Of a stretch of 64,000 nucleotides of DNA, positions 10,373 through 21,356 are shown piece by piece. Source of the stretch: Saccharomycopsis crataegensis. Lineage: Eukaryota > Ascomycota > Saccharomycetes > Ascoideales > Saccharomycopsidaceae. Position 1 is the stretch's first letter, and the number at the start of each line of letters is the position of its first letter. The stretch covers positions 707,001 through 771,000 of the forward strand of contig NW_027043822.1 in NCBI RefSeq assembly GCF_037102585.1. The letters are read 5' to 3'. The position numbers and the translations under genes were made by a program. The notes below the pieces were generated by a model that was given only the letters and a program-made list of their open reading frames with translations, made no database searches and had not been told where the DNA came from.

Positions 10373-10809
10373 AAAGAATTAACGGAGATTTGTTGAACTA
10401 TCGTTGTTGTTGTTTTTTTGTTTGAGTTCACATGGTCCTTTTTTATTGTTATGTTTTTTTGTTATCGTATTCACTTCATTTTCTTTAAATTTTTCTTGGG
10501 ATTCAATATTAATCATTTGTAACTACAATTTGAAATGGAAGCTCGTAACTGTAATTCACTATCTGTATAGATAACGATTCGATATATTTATAGTTACAAA
10601 ATATAAGAAAAAAAGGACACAAAGGAAAACAGATGAAAGATTTAGATTCTATTAAAAGCACAGTTCTATGTAACAAAATTCAACAGCAAAAACAAACAAG
10701 ATAGAAAAGAAAGGAAAAGAAAAGAAAAATAAAGAAAAATAAAGAAAAATAAAGAAAAATAAAAAAGAGAAAAAAAATGAACTGGAACGATGGAACCTGG
10801 TTATTCCGA
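10373..10809. other. Convergent 3' region with (AAAGA/AAAAT) tracts
   Basis: This 437 bp AT-rich gap has pyrimidine runs behind PHO85 and, at about 10700-10776, short purine repeats of the type AAAGAAAAAT in tandem. No gene is seen. Confidence 0.5.
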
Positions 10810-12729
10810 TCACAAAAGATTTATTAGGCAAAATAGCACCGTTGCTAGCACCCCACCCTTGATTGTTGCTGCGTGGTTGTCACTAATGATACTCATTATC
10901 GAAGAATAATCAGAGTTAGCAAAAGTGAAAATGGAGGCGGTGGTACCTTCGGTTGCACTGGTATGATCATAGATACTACTGGTCATTGAACTGTGTCCAA
11001 GAGGTGTGGTAATAGATCTGGTTGAGTTGATTGTAGTGCTGGATTGTTGCCCACTGATGGTTGTGCCCGCAGCTGCGAGGGTTCTTGATCCGGCATTGAG
11101 AACCGCTTGCCCCAAGGAAGTAGTGGCCACCAAGATAGTCGAGCTGGATGATGATGTCTCCAGATCATTAGTTAATCTTGATCCCGAAGCGACAGTGGAA
11201 GAGACTTTAGTGGTGGCAGCGACAGTGGTATGATTACTGGTGGCATAGTAGTTGGTACTGGCATGGTTATTAGTACTGGTATAATGGCTAGTAGTATTAT
11301 AAAGCCTATTACTGTTATGATGGCTATTAGTGCTACTATAGTGACTAGTCTTATAAGCTTTTGATGTGGTGGCTGTTCGATTGGCTGCCCCATGCCCAGA
11401 AATAGTGGAATTAAACATTTGGGTTGTGGAAAAGGTTTTCGGTTTCGGTTTTCTCACGTAATCCAACATCGACACATTTGCACTATGGGAGGAGTTAGAG
11501 TAGCCATCATAGTTTCTGACTGTTGAATGGATTGTATTGGAAATGTGGGATGTTGAATGGATTGTGTTGGAAATGTGGGATGTTGGATGAGAGTGTTCCG
11601 AGTATGTGGTTGTGACAGGTTGTTTTGAGTGAAATGTAGTAGTAGCATTATCATAATCTGAAGTTGTTATTGTCAGTGATGATTTGGCCTTACCAATTTT
11701 GATGATTTCATTTGCGTAATCGTTGAATTGGTAAACATATTTTAAGAAAGAATTTCCCAAGACAAAATCAGCATCAGAGGATGCGATCATCCCTAAGGCA
11801 CACGCGGAAGAGTCTGAGATTTTGTAAACAAGACTCAGCAAAGGAATAGTGATACTTATACCTCCCAAATTGAATTCCAAATATTTCTCAGTCAACTTAT
11901 CACTAACTTCACATTCAACGCGATAGATCCCGTATTTCGAATCAAAAGTGCCATTGATCGAACTTTCATTGATGATTTCAGTTATCACATTTTTAGAAAG
12001 ATAGATCATATCCTTGTTTCTATTGAACACTGCTGTGGCACTGGAGCCTTTAATAATTTTGGAGTTCACAGAAATTGCGCTCACTGGGACCGTGAAGTTT
12101 GATCCTGTAGAATGAAATGTGATCAAATCACCAGTATACATAGCGGTATCTATGGTGCCAAAAATGATATTTCCTGAATATTTCCCAATCTCATTCACGA
12201 TCGAGTAGCTAGTAACAGCGGCTTGGCCATTCTGTACAAGTTTGGAGCGAATATTTGAATGACCAGTATTTTCTTGTCCAAGACCTAACGATGCTGGCAA
12301 AATCTTGGAATCCAGCACCATTCCAATGGGTACTGAAGCTACTTGTAACCCCATCAAGGTGAGTTCTTCATCATACCATGTACCCAGGATCTCCTCTCCG
12401 GTACTCAATTTCTCTATGAACTTTGAACTCTTGGTAGAAGTGGAGGAACTCTTTGGAACTGTTCCATTGACCCATATATCAGCGGTGTCGAAGTCGATGT
12501 TGGCCCTGAAGCTGGTTGACAGAATGGACATGTCAGTGATTGGGAATACTTCATCTATGACTTCGTTGGAGGATAAAAACATTTCAGGACCATTTAATTT
12601 AGTTAATAATTTCCCAGACACTTCTAGAGAATACCAATCAAAGGGTAGCTCGGGAGTCGCTGCCATGGTGAGCCCATAATAATAATAACATAGGACGAGA
12701 ATCAACCAAGTTTTATGACCCAGGAACAT
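10810..12729 (-). CDS. Yapsin-like GPI-anchored aspartic protease homologue, active site degenerate
   Basis: Yapsins are cell-surface aspartic proteases. The 639-residue protein has a signal peptide (1-23) and a pepsin-like fold (about 30-360) with recognisable strands LPASLGLG and SGNIIFGTIDTAMYTGDL. It ends in a roughly 270-residue Ser/Thr/His-rich stalk and a hydrophobic tail (GGVLATVLFCLINLL) typical of a GPI signal. The first catalytic motif is FDTADIW (80-86): it keeps Asp81 but lacks the Gly-Ser of DTGS. At the second site AVFNRNKDMIYL (233-244) stands where ALLDSGTTLTYL is usual, so the catalytic Asp is Asn236. The frame is intact, suggesting a retained pseudoenzyme and not decay. The stalk contains a short repeat (SHISNTIHST) in tandem. 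Confidence 0.75.
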   Translation of the reverse strand: MFLGHKTWLILVLCYYYYGLTMAATPELPFDWYSLEVSGKLLTKLNGPEMFLSSNEVIDEVFPITDMSILSTSFRANIDFDTADIWVNGTVPKSSSTSTKSSKFIEKLSTGEEILGTWYDEELTLMGLQVASVPIGMVLDSKILPASLGLGQENTGHSNIRSKLVQNGQAAVTSYSIVNEIGKYSGNIIFGTIDTAMYTGDLITFHSTGSNFTVPVSAISVNSKIIKGSSATAVFNRNKDMIYLSKNVITEIINESSINGTFDSKYGIYRVECEVSDKLTEKYLEFNLGGISITIPLLSLVYKISDSSACALGMIASSDADFVLGNSFLKYVYQFNDYANEIIKIGKAKSSLTITTSDYDNATTTFHSKQPVTTTYSEHSHPTSHISNTIHSTSHISNTIHSTVRNYDGYSNSSHSANVSMLDYVRKPKPKTFSTTQMFNSTISGHGAANRTATTSKAYKTSHYSSTNSHHNSNRLYNTTSHYTSTNNHASTNYYATSNHTTVAATTKVSSTVASGSRLTNDLETSSSSSTILVATTSLGQAVLNAGSRTLAAAGTTISGQQSSTTINSTRSITTPLGHSSMTSSIYDHTSATEGTTASIFTFANSDYSSIMSIISDNHAATIKGGVLATVLFCLINLL

Positions 12730-13296
12730 TCTCTAAATTTCTTGATCAAAATGCTAAGAAGCAAGAAAGCAAAATAAAAAATAAAACATAAAAAACATGT
12801 ATCAAATAAAAAAAAAATGGCGGACTTCCCAAAATATATATCGGGAGGATCCTAAGGCCTGGCATGCATGTCATTACCATGGATGGATGCCTGCATGGTC
12901 GGTAAGTGGGGCCCAGGAGTCGCCGAGAAATGTCAACCCAAAACACTTGCCGGAGTATACGCAAAAAATATCGAGGGAAGAGGGGAGGGGGGTTATTTTC
13001 GCTACTTGTGAGATTAACACAAAATATAATGTTCAATAACTGGGATAAGTTATCCGCGTTTGTGATATCGTGACTAGTATAAAACTAATAATATCCAATT
13101 TCTGCAAAAAATATTGATAATCATAATTTTACCTTTCTCAAGAAAATTCTTATTAAATAAGTTGTAACAACTTTATAACAAAAAATCTACACTAAATAAA
13201 CAATGATTATCAAAAGTAAAAGTTAAAATCGCATAAATTGAAATGAAAACAATTAAAAAGAAGAAAAGAATTAACGAACAAATAAATCACATAAAC
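12730..13296. other. Gap between SRP54 3' end and yapsin-like promoter
   Basis: In 567 bp, the distal part (13040-13296) is AT-rich 3' flank of SRP54. The proximal part (12830-13000) is more GC-rich, with a short CATGCATG palindromic patch near 12860 and a G-rich run at about 12975-12992. It is probably the promoter of the minus-strand gene. I see no gene. Confidence 0.4.
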
Positions 13297-14919
13297 TCAT
13301 GAGAGACCAAACTGCTTCATCATGTTTTGCATCATCTGAGGATTCTGTCTCATCATTTTTTGGACTTCGGCAGGATCTGGCATCCCTGGCATCCCTGGCA
13401 TACCACCACCCTGGCCCATCATCTTCATCATATCACCCATATTTGGCATTCCTGGCATACCACCACCGCCACCACCGCCAAACATGTTCATCATGTTCTG
13501 CATCATCCCTGGATTCTGTTGCATGGCACCCATAGCTCTGTTAATATTGGCTGGGTTAAACATGTTGGCCATACCTCCACGTCCTCCAGGCATGCCCCCG
13601 CCTTGTTTTTGCATATCCATCATATTCTTTGATCCTTTAGCCAACTTCGACATCGTCTTCAGTTGCAATAACACCAATTCCACATCAGTGACAGAAGTAC
13701 CAGACCCTCTCGCGACTCTGACAATTCTTGCTGGTTCATCAACAAAGATATCCCCATTACTGTCCAATTCTTTTTTGGTCATCGAATCCATTATAAACAC
13801 CATTCTTTTCAATTTATACGAAGCGTCTTCCTCACTCACCCCACTCATAAGATTGGACATCCCAGGAATCATCGAAGCAATTTTCGAAAGTGGTCCCATC
13901 TTCATCATGTTGCCCATTTGTGTTTGAAAATCCCTGAGGGTAAACTTCCCTTCTTGGAAATTCTTTATTGTGTCCTTTTGGTCTAAATTAAGAGACTTGA
14001 CGTGTTCCATAAGCCCTTGGATATCACCAATCCCCAAAAGTTTAGAAATAAATGATTTTGGCGAAAACGTTTCGAAATCAGTAATGTGTTCCCCGGTACC
14101 AATGAAAACGATCGGGGTGTTGGTGGCGGCTACCGCGGAAATCGCCCCACCACCTTTAGCATGGCCATCCATCTTGGTCAAAATGATCGAACCAAAGTCC
14201 GCAGCCTCCTTGAAGGCTTTACTTTGTGCTTCGGCAGCTTGACCAATTGCCCCATCAAGAACCATGATGGTTTGATTTGGGTTGACGGCATTACCGATTT
14301 GCACCATTTCATCAAACAAATCTTGTTCTTGTCTATGACGACCAGAGGTATCGACAATGATGATCTCAAACTTCTCTTTTCTGAACTTATCCACCCCGGA
14401 TTTCGCCACCTTAACTGGATCGGTTTCGGTATACGACCCAAAGAATGGAATCTTGGCCTTAGTGGCATTTTGTTTCAATTGATCGAACGCCCCCGCACGA
14501 AAAGTATCGGCACAAACCATCCCTGTTTTGTACCCTCTTCTTTGGTAATAAGTCGCCAATTTGGTACAGGTTGTGGTCTTACCAGCCCCTTGCAACCCAA
14601 CAAACATAATCACGTTAGTTTGGTGCTTCTTTGGCTTGTACGCTTCAGTTTGACAATCTACAAGCGCCACAAGTTCATCGAAAACGGTTTTTTGAATCAA
14701 TCTTTTCTTATTTCCTCCAGTAATATTCTCCTGGCTTGATATTTGAGTCTTTATCCGTTCACGTAATTTCGCCACTAATCTAAAGTTGACATCGGCTTCA
14801 AGAAGGGCATTACAAATCTCCTTCAACATCAAATTGATGGCATTTTCATCGACCACATCAGACTTGGTGATGTCTGAAATGGCACCATTGATTCGTCTTC
14901 CTAAGTCTGCTAAAACCAT
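13297..14919 (-). CDS. SRP54: Signal recognition particle 54 kDa GTPase
   Basis: SRP54 binds signal sequences on ribosomes and docks to the SRP receptor. Its 540 residues show the N domain (1-90), the G domain with P-loop [10 protein letters not shown] (108-117), [12 protein letters not shown] and [11 protein letters not shown], and the Met/Gly-rich M domain from about 330. The M domain ends in a strongly repetitive Met-Pro-Gly tail that binds signal peptides and 7S RNA. Length matches the yeast family. The 408 bp upstream separate it from the GYF gene. Confidence 0.97.
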   Translation of the reverse strand: MVLADLGRRINGAISDITKSDVVDENAINLMLKEICNALLEADVNFRLVAKLRERIKTQISSQENITGGNKKRLIQKTVFDELVALVDCQTEAYKPKKHQTNVIMFVGLQGAGKTTTCTKLATYYQRRGYKTGMVCADTFRAGAFDQLKQNATKAKIPFFGSYTETDPVKVAKSGVDKFRKEKFEIIIVDTSGRHRQEQDLFDEMVQIGNAVNPNQTIMVLDGAIGQAAEAQSKAFKEAADFGSIILTKMDGHAKGGGAISAVAATNTPIVFIGTGEHITDFETFSPKSFISKLLGIGDIQGLMEHVKSLNLDQKDTIKNFQEGKFTLRDFQTQMGNMMKMGPLSKIASMIPGMSNLMSGVSEEDASYKLKRMVFIMDSMTKKELDSNGDIFVDEPARIVRVARGSGTSVTDVELVLLQLKTMSKLAKGSKNMMDMQKQGGGMPGGRGGMANMFNPANINRAMGAMQQNPGMMQNMMNMFGGGGGGGMPGMPNMGDMMKMMGQGGGMPGMPGMPDPAEVQKMMRQNPQMMQNMMKQFGLS

Positions 14920-15327
14920 GTTGGAAAAAAGAAAAACAAAACCACTGCCAATATGAAATCAAACAGTGATACAACTTTTGTTCACTGTCTGTTCATTTTT
15001 CTCGAAAGGATCAGAAAAACGGGAAAAAATAATCGTCTCCGCGCACGCAAGAAGTTTTGCTTGATAAACGGTGATTTTTCGCACCGGGTAATAAAGAATA
15101 TTCAATTATAACGTTCGTTATCTTATGAGAATCATTTATATTTCGCAAGAAATGTATTTATATACAAGTGGTGGTAGAATATGGGTTGAATATTCAATTA
15201 TTGAATCTCTACATTGGATTTTTACAATTCATGGGGGATATATATTTGTCAGGAATTTCCAGGAAATCTTCAGAATACAAGATATTTTCCAATACTAATA
15301 TTTATATTATCAAGAGGGCTACGGATC
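14920..15327. other. SRP54 promoter / 3' flank of GYF gene
   Basis: The 408 bp spacer is AT-rich towards the GYF stop and contains a slightly GC-rich patch (15035-15090). I see no gene. Confidence 0.45.
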
Positions 15328-17995
15328 TTAACGTCTTCCCTTCTTCTTGGAGCTGGTGACAATCCATTCGTCTTCCTCTTCGTCATCTGGGTCCATGTTC
15401 AAAGCATCATCCCAGTTGACAACGTGCTTCTCCACCCCTTTTCTTCTCTTGATAAATTCTTCGGCAAATCTTCTACCGTTCAAAGTCTTAGATGAAGAAT
15501 AAATGGTATCTTGGATCAAATCACGAGAGTCATTGCTGCAAGGGAATTGAAAGAACATACGGAGAAGCTCTTCCTTGTTGACGCCTCTGTTCAAATCATG
15601 TAATTCTCCACGGCACCAGGACAAGAATTCACGACGTTGCTTATTAGCAGCAGAATTGGCACCACTGTTAGTTGAGGAAGCTGATGAGGACACAGTGGAA
15701 GATTGATGGACGGTGGAAGAAACGTTTCTCAATTGGGTTGGGGTTTGCAATTTCGAAGAAGAAGCGCCAGACACCTTATATTGGGTCTTCAAGGCGGCAC
15801 CAGTGGCAGAAGCAGCAGAAGGTGCTTGTTGTTTCTTTGCAGCGGTGGCAACAACAGTCCAGCTGTTATCATTACTAACCGTGGTTTTTTCAACAGAAGC
15901 AATGACGGAAGATGCTTTGGCGATGGTAGCAGCGCGCTTTTTGGCAGCTTCTTCTTTTTGAATGTCGAAAAGGGTTTTAGCAGGAGCACTAAGTTTAGAT
16001 TGTGATCCAATCGAGGCCCATCCGGCGGTTCCTGGCAAAGTAGATTTCTTCTCGGTGGTTTCGTGCTTCAAAGCTTCGCTAAACAAAATGTTTCTTTGAG
16101 TGATCTTCTTTTGTTCAATGAGTTTTTGTTCTCTTGCTCTTTCGGCAGCTTCAAGTTCTTGAATTTCTTTCAAGGTCAATTGTTTCTTGGTGGCTGGTTC
16201 GCCAGCAGGCTTGGAAGCCCAAGGAGCCAACTTAGGTTTACTGGCTTGCACCGACTTTTCAACGATAACGGTTTCCGTCACTTTCTTAGTAGATGAAGAT
16301 TCAGTAGTGGCAATAAACGACTCAATGGTAGCAGTTGGAGTTTCAGCAACGGCAATGGTGGTAGTAGTAGTAGTAGTAGTAGTAGGCTGATGTTCAGAAT
16401 TGGTTTCTTTTGATGCTGTAGATCCTTTCTTGGTCTTCTTGGCAGATTCCTTTTTTGGTTTTTCAGTAACCTTTTTAACCGGTTCACCAGTTGGAATCAT
16501 TTCTTCTGGAGTTTCTTCCACTGGTTTTTTTGAAGTTTTTCCAACAACATCAGTTGGAACTTCCTCTTTCAAAACACTACCCAACAAGAGAGAACTAATA
16601 TGATCTTGGTCAAGAGATTGTTTTGGTTCAGTTTCGAAAGTGGTAGCGGCATTGACAAGTGGACTATTGGTGGAACTCATAAAAGTATTGGAAGACGCAA
16701 GCAAACTACTACCCCCGGTATTTTCTACAGATAATGGATTGGTCACGGTTTGGGTTGGTTGAATACTAGTAAAGGAGTTGGTCACCGATAATGGGTTGTT
16801 GTACAATGGCGATTGAGTCGCCAATCTGGATGGAATGGTATCAGATAACGCAAAATCCTGGCTACCAATCGGTCTAGTTGACCAAGTTGGCTGCATCAAA
16901 TTGGAGCGTTGAGAATTACCCCAGCCATTGGAGTTGAAACCTCCAGAAGTGTCCTGGGTTTGGAAGAAATTGGACCCCCCAGTATTGGTTGGAGTAGCAG
17001 TACCACTGCCAAAGAATGCGGACTGCGGGGCTCCGCCGCCTGGGTGAGCGTGAAGCGGGTACGGTTGATGATTAACTGAGGGCAAAGGCACAAGAAATGG
17101 TTGATACGAATTTTGAACCCTTGCCATCAATTGGTTAAGGGGATAGTATGCCGTTTCTTCCGACCGCCTGATCTGCAAATCCAATTTCAAATACCCTTGG
17201 GAAAACCAATTCTGCATCATTGGGCCATTGAATGGGCCCTGTTCTTGGTTCGAAGGATCCAAGTAATACCATGAGATGTTTTCCGGACTGATGTTGAAAA
17301 ACCCTGGAGGAGGCGGAACATGAGAAGGAGAGTTAAGGGAATCCAACAACGACTTCTTACTACCAATCCTATCGAGTAAGGAGCCAGCAGGGGCAGCCGG
17401 GCTAGACACATTACTCAACACTGATGAATCCTGAGTGGTGGTGGAGGTGGTACTTGGCTGTTGAGGTTCTGGATTACTCCAGCTGTTGTTGTTGGAGATA
17501 CCAGCATGGTGTGTGCCATCTGCTTTGCCCAATGATAAGTTGTCAATTGAGTGTTCAAGATTGGTTACTGAAGAGGAACTGCCTTGAATTTTCCCATTTT
17601 CATTCAATACGACGTGCAAGATATCCATTGGTTTGGGGTTCTTGTATGGCTCATCTGAATTTTGGGGTATAAGGTCACCCTTCTCCTTCATTTCGTCCAA
17701 CACATCAAACATTTCATTCAATGAATATCTGGTGCTTGCAGAGTTTGGAGAAATGATTTTGGAGCTTGCCAAGGCATCCTTGACATCAAAACTTGGATCG
17801 ACTTTCTGTGAATTGGTGGCAGAAAGAGAGGATATTTTTTCATCGTGCAATGAAGATTTTGGGCGCATCCTAATGATGATTGGTTAGTACGTGATGATTT
17901 CTGGAAAATATACATATACATTCTATAATGTATTATAGTACAAGATTAACATACCATGTAGGACCAAATGATAAAGAAGCTGCTGATTGGGACAT
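15328..17995 (-). CDS. SMY2: GYF-domain protein of the Smy2/Syh1 (GIGYF) family, spliced
   Basis: GYF proteins bind proline-rich PPGF/L ligands and link translational repression, mRNP and COPII functions. Exon 1 (17955-17995, 41 nt) encodes MSQSAASLSFGPTW. A GTATGT intron (17870-17954, 85 nt) with TACTAAC and TAG follows, then one long exon; the spliced protein is 860 residues. The joined N terminus SFGPTWMR fits the family's FGPEWLR motif, which supports the splice. The segment RYSLNEMFDVLDEMKEKG resembles an eIF4E-binding YxxxxL-phi motif. The GYF domain (about 213-258) reads SWYYLDPSNQEQGPFNG...WFSQGYL. A low-complexity Thr/Ala/Lys middle follows, and a conserved C-terminal block around FLSWCRGELHDLNRGVNKEELLRMFF. 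Whether it is orthologous to SMY2 or SYH1 is undecided. Confidence 0.88.
17870..17954 (-). other. Intron of the GYF-domain gene
   Basis: This 85 nt intron has GTATGT at the 5' end, TACTAAC 13 nt before the final TAG, and interrupts the Trp codon of FGPTW in phase 2. In-frame joining restores a conserved motif. Confidence 0.9.
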
Positions 17996-18448
17996 TGTTG
18001 CTGTATTTAATCTGGGGTTGGGTTGTTTAATGTTTGTTGTTATTCTTTTTTTCTAAGAAAAAAAATGTTATTTTGTAGTTGCTTTTTAAATGTTGTTGTT
18101 CTGATTATAGTATCGCTTGGTCAGAGTCGTTTCAATTGAGGGTTTTCTTTTGGTTAACCTGTAGTACGAGATCTGGTTATTGTGATACAAACACTGCTGA
18201 TTGAAGAGAGTTACAATTTAACGAAAAAAAAAAAAAATTGAGAAAATTTTGGTGAAAAAAAAAAAAAAAAAATTTGACCGGTGCGAAGAAAATAATTTTC
18301 TGCTAAGGGCGCTGCCTGTAAAGTTCGTTTTTTTTTTGTGTGTGGCAAAATTAGAAAAAGGGCATCGATTGTGATATCTTGTATGTATTATATTATATTA
18401 TAGTATACTATATTATATTATATTATATTGTACTATATACATACAACT
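17996..18448. promoter_or_regulatory. Divergent promoter between GYF gene and PER33 gene
   Basis: The 453 bp contain two poly-A tracts (about 18223-18238 and 18255-18272), a T tract at 18329-18337 and a long TATTATA-rich run (18388-18440) just before the PER33 start. No gene is seen. Confidence 0.45.
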
Positions 18449-19285
18449 ATGTCCAGTCCCTCATCTTCTTCGTCAAAACCATCGACAACAGATAACTTGT
18501 ACGCCCTTACAAAGGTATGTTATTTTCTTGCCATTGAGTGGCATTGAATCCTTAAGGATTATGTTTGCTAACTGTCCCAGAATATCCAATTCTTTTGGTT
18601 TGTAGGCCATATCGTCACTTTCTTTTCCAGTGTGCTTTATCTCCTCACTTTCCGTTCTGGCGGATTGGCCAACACTTTGTTTTTCAGATTGGCGTATCTA
18701 GGAGTCATTGAATCGTTTGGGATCATCCTTTATCAATCGTACAAAGGCCGTCAGCCAACCCTCCAATTGTTATTTGGCGATGACAATGCCCAGTACACTT
18801 TCGATGCTCTTTTATGGTTTTTTGCTCCAGTAAACACCTTGTCATTGGCACCTTTTGTGATCTTCTCCCTTTTCCACTCGTTAACCTACATCAGAAACCA
18901 GATCTTGCCAGCTTTGAATTACTCGCAAACCACCAGCACCCTCGGTAAAATCAGCACCTTGATCACCAACAATAACGACAGCTCGTTAGTATTGGTGGCT
19001 AATTTGGAATTCTTTCTCTTGGTGGTGTTGATCTTCAAAGCATTGTTCTTCATGAAACGTTCGTGGATCATTCTTGTCGGTTACACCCTTTTCATGAAGT
19101 TGAGATATGAGAAATCTGTCTACACTAAAGCAGTGTTGAAAGCCTACGAAGTCAGAATCGATGGGGTATTTTCCGATTCAAGATTGCCTCCAAATGCCAA
19201 GCAATATTGGGCTAAATTGAAGGCAGTGTTGAGTGCCACTCTTGGGACTCCTTTGGCAGCTAATGTCGCCTCCAAGAACAAATGA
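18449..19285 (+). CDS. PER33: Pom33/Per33 (TMEM33 family) ER and nuclear-pore membrane protein, spliced
   Basis: TMEM33-family proteins shape the ER and help distribute nuclear pores. Exon 1 (18449-18514) encodes a Ser-rich 22-residue head. The 66 nt intron runs from GTATGT (18515) to CAG (18580) with GCTAAC as branch site. Exon 2 begins NIQFFWFVGHIVTFFSSVLYLL. The spliced product is 256 residues with four hydrophobic segments and the basic C-terminal region typical of Pom33 (FMKLRYEKSVYTKAVLKAYEVRIDG). The GTG at 18632 is an ordinary Val codon, not a start. It is divergent from the GYF gene; both have 5' introns. Confidence 0.88.
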
Positions 19286-19735
19286 GGGTGTACATAAACT
19301 GAAATCCGTGTCATCTCTGACCTATGGTGAAAAGGAATATTCATGGTTAATAATCGAAAAATAAAAAAATCCTCACTGGTTTGTTCCCATAATCTAACAT
19401 TCGTGTTTTCTCGTTACTGATTTCTGTTGTTACTTTTTGGTTAAGTATGCAAAGAGAAATATTTGCTTGTAACTCGCAAAATTTTATTTCTGTATTAATG
19501 ATTGATGTTTTAACTGTTTTTTTCTTTTGTTATTGTTTATTTTTCACATTATTCAGTATATTGTAATATATAAAGCATCTAATTTGCTGAATCTTTTAAT
19601 AATAGACAGTGGTCATCAGATCGATTAAGTAGAATTGGCCTATAACATTTGAGTATAGGTATAGAAGAGAAAAATAATATTATTTTTGATCATGTATATC
19701 TATCATACTTGTAATATTTTGCCAGATATCCCAAG
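19286..19735. other. Convergent 3' region
   Basis: This 450 bp AT-rich gap lies between PER33 and a claudin-like gene. It contains TATATAAAG-like runs near 19560 but no gene. Confidence 0.5.
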
Positions 19736-21079
19736 TCAATTTATTTTGGTTGTACGATTACCAACCAATGATGAAATAAACTGAATTGTAGAACAAACAA
19801 GAGAACCCACTAATAAATAGAAACCCGTTCCATATTGAATCTTTGCTAAAGCAATTTCTTCCGTTAAGATACGATGCATTCGAGAAATATAAATTTTCAA
19901 TACCGTAACCGTGGCAATGTTGATCAACAATGTCACCAATGACGTGAACAATAATGTCTTCTTCATGAAAGAATCATTCAACAACAAAAAATAGCAAACC
20001 ACATTTTTCTGCAACTTTTTATTAAAATGACAAATGATATGTAAACCCATTTGAAACCAATTGACAAAATTTAGTAAAAACCCCACCGTCACGATGAATG
20101 GCAAAATCTTACTAATTCGCTTCACCAACATCGCGTTGCTACAAATGTTGACTGGACCTTCACCTTGAAGAAACTTGCTCAAATTCGGTAAAGAAATTTC
20201 GTATCCTAACGCTAAAGCATCACTGACTGTACTTGTTCTATTATCAGAGGTTAAGATAGCTAACTGCTGTCCAAAATCTCGAAGCAAAGTGGCAACCAAA
20301 TCGATACCATTAATAATTCCACCAAAGCAAATTCTTCCTCCGTCATCAGTTGTGCTATTTGTTCGACAATACCCTGTGAATCCCAATTCAAAGAAATTAT
20401 CCGTGGAGAATGTCATAATTTCCTTTGGGTGTTGGGATGATGAAGATTTGAGTCGATGGATCATTATAGGATTTACTAAAGGACTATTAGGTTCCACCAC
20501 CACGCGCTGAGGTTCACTCACATCAACCTCCAAAATCCCTTGCTCACGTTGTAAACCTTCATTATATTCTTTGGCAAGAAATGTGAACAAATGGACTATA
20601 TCATTGAGCATGGTAATCACGGTCTGTGATGCGGGGGAATTATTAGTAATTTGAAAGTTCAACTGTGAGAAGCATTTCACATTATTGGCGTTAGAAATGG
20701 TACTGCAAGTTGTCAATGTCAATCCCGTCAAAATAACCATCACTGTCGAGCAAATCAATACCATGAAACCCCATACTTTGAACTCATTAAAATTTTTTTT
20801 CCAAGCAAAATTATTAATGTTTATCAAGATGAATTTAGGAACCTGTGACAACATCACGGTTTCTTTTTTGATATACCGTTTTTCTTCCAGTGAGTATTCC
20901 TCCGTGTCACTGGCATTATTGGGGCTTTTCTCTGCTGTTCCTTTCAAGGCCAAGTATTTGAGTTCGGGGGAATCATTAGAGGGATTGAAGAACTTACAAG
21001 TATCGATAGTAGAACAAGTTCCTGTGGCCGAGGATTTGATAGTATACCATAATTTCACCGTACCAGAAACAATGCTCAT
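19736..21079 (-). CDS. Tetraspan claudin-like membrane protein (Fig1/Sur7-like)
   Basis: The 447 residues have a 100-residue cytoplasmic head, one membrane segment at about 103-124, a roughly 200-residue extracellular domain with several N-glycosylation sequons, and three further segments (about 323-350, 374-397, 418-439). The extracellular part holds GFTGYC (233-238) and Cys251, like the GxxGxC...C pattern of the fungal Fig1 calcium-influx/fusion family and the claudin superfamily in general. It is tandem with a second tetraspan gene upstream (277 bp apart). The family placement is by topology and Cys pattern only; the exact orthologue is unknown. Confidence 0.5.
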   Translation of the reverse strand: MSIVSGTVKLWYTIKSSATGTCSTIDTCKFFNPSNDSPELKYLALKGTAEKSPNNASDTEEYSLEEKRYIKKETVMLSQVPKFILININNFAWKKNFNEFKVWGFMVLICSTVMVILTGLTLTTCSTISNANNVKCFSQLNFQITNNSPASQTVITMLNDIVHLFTFLAKEYNEGLQREQGILEVDVSEPQRVVVEPNSPLVNPIMIHRLKSSSSQHPKEIMTFSTDNFFELGFTGYCRTNSTTDDGGRICFGGIINGIDLVATLLRDFGQQLAILTSDNRTSTVSDALALGYEISLPNLSKFLQGEGPVNICSNAMLVKRISKILPFIVTVGFLLNFVNWFQMGLHIICHFNKKLQKNVVCYFLLLNDSFMKKTLLFTSLVTLLINIATVTVLKIYISRMHRILTEEIALAKIQYGTGFYLLVGSLVCSTIQFISSLVGNRTTKIN

Positions 21080-21356
21080 ATTTTGGGGATGAGTAGCACC
21101 TACTTTGATGATAATCTTTAAATGAAGTTTTCATAATAGTCTTTTTTTTTTTTATTATTTGTTTATTTTTCTGATTTTTGTGTATTTGTGATTATGCATG
21201 TCGAGAGAAAATAAAAAGGAACAACAAGAAATAAAAAGAGAAAAACTGAACCAATACCCGAAAAAATAAAATGAGGAAAAAAAATGTTTTTTTACCATCA
21301 TATGCGAGTAAGTATCTATAATAATAGTGGATGAAGAAAGAAACATAAGTGGTCCC

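Noticed and set aside
13484-13927. Plus-strand ORF of 147 codons (and another at 14086-14739)
   Set aside because: Antisense shadows of SRP54, caused by its strong codon bias.
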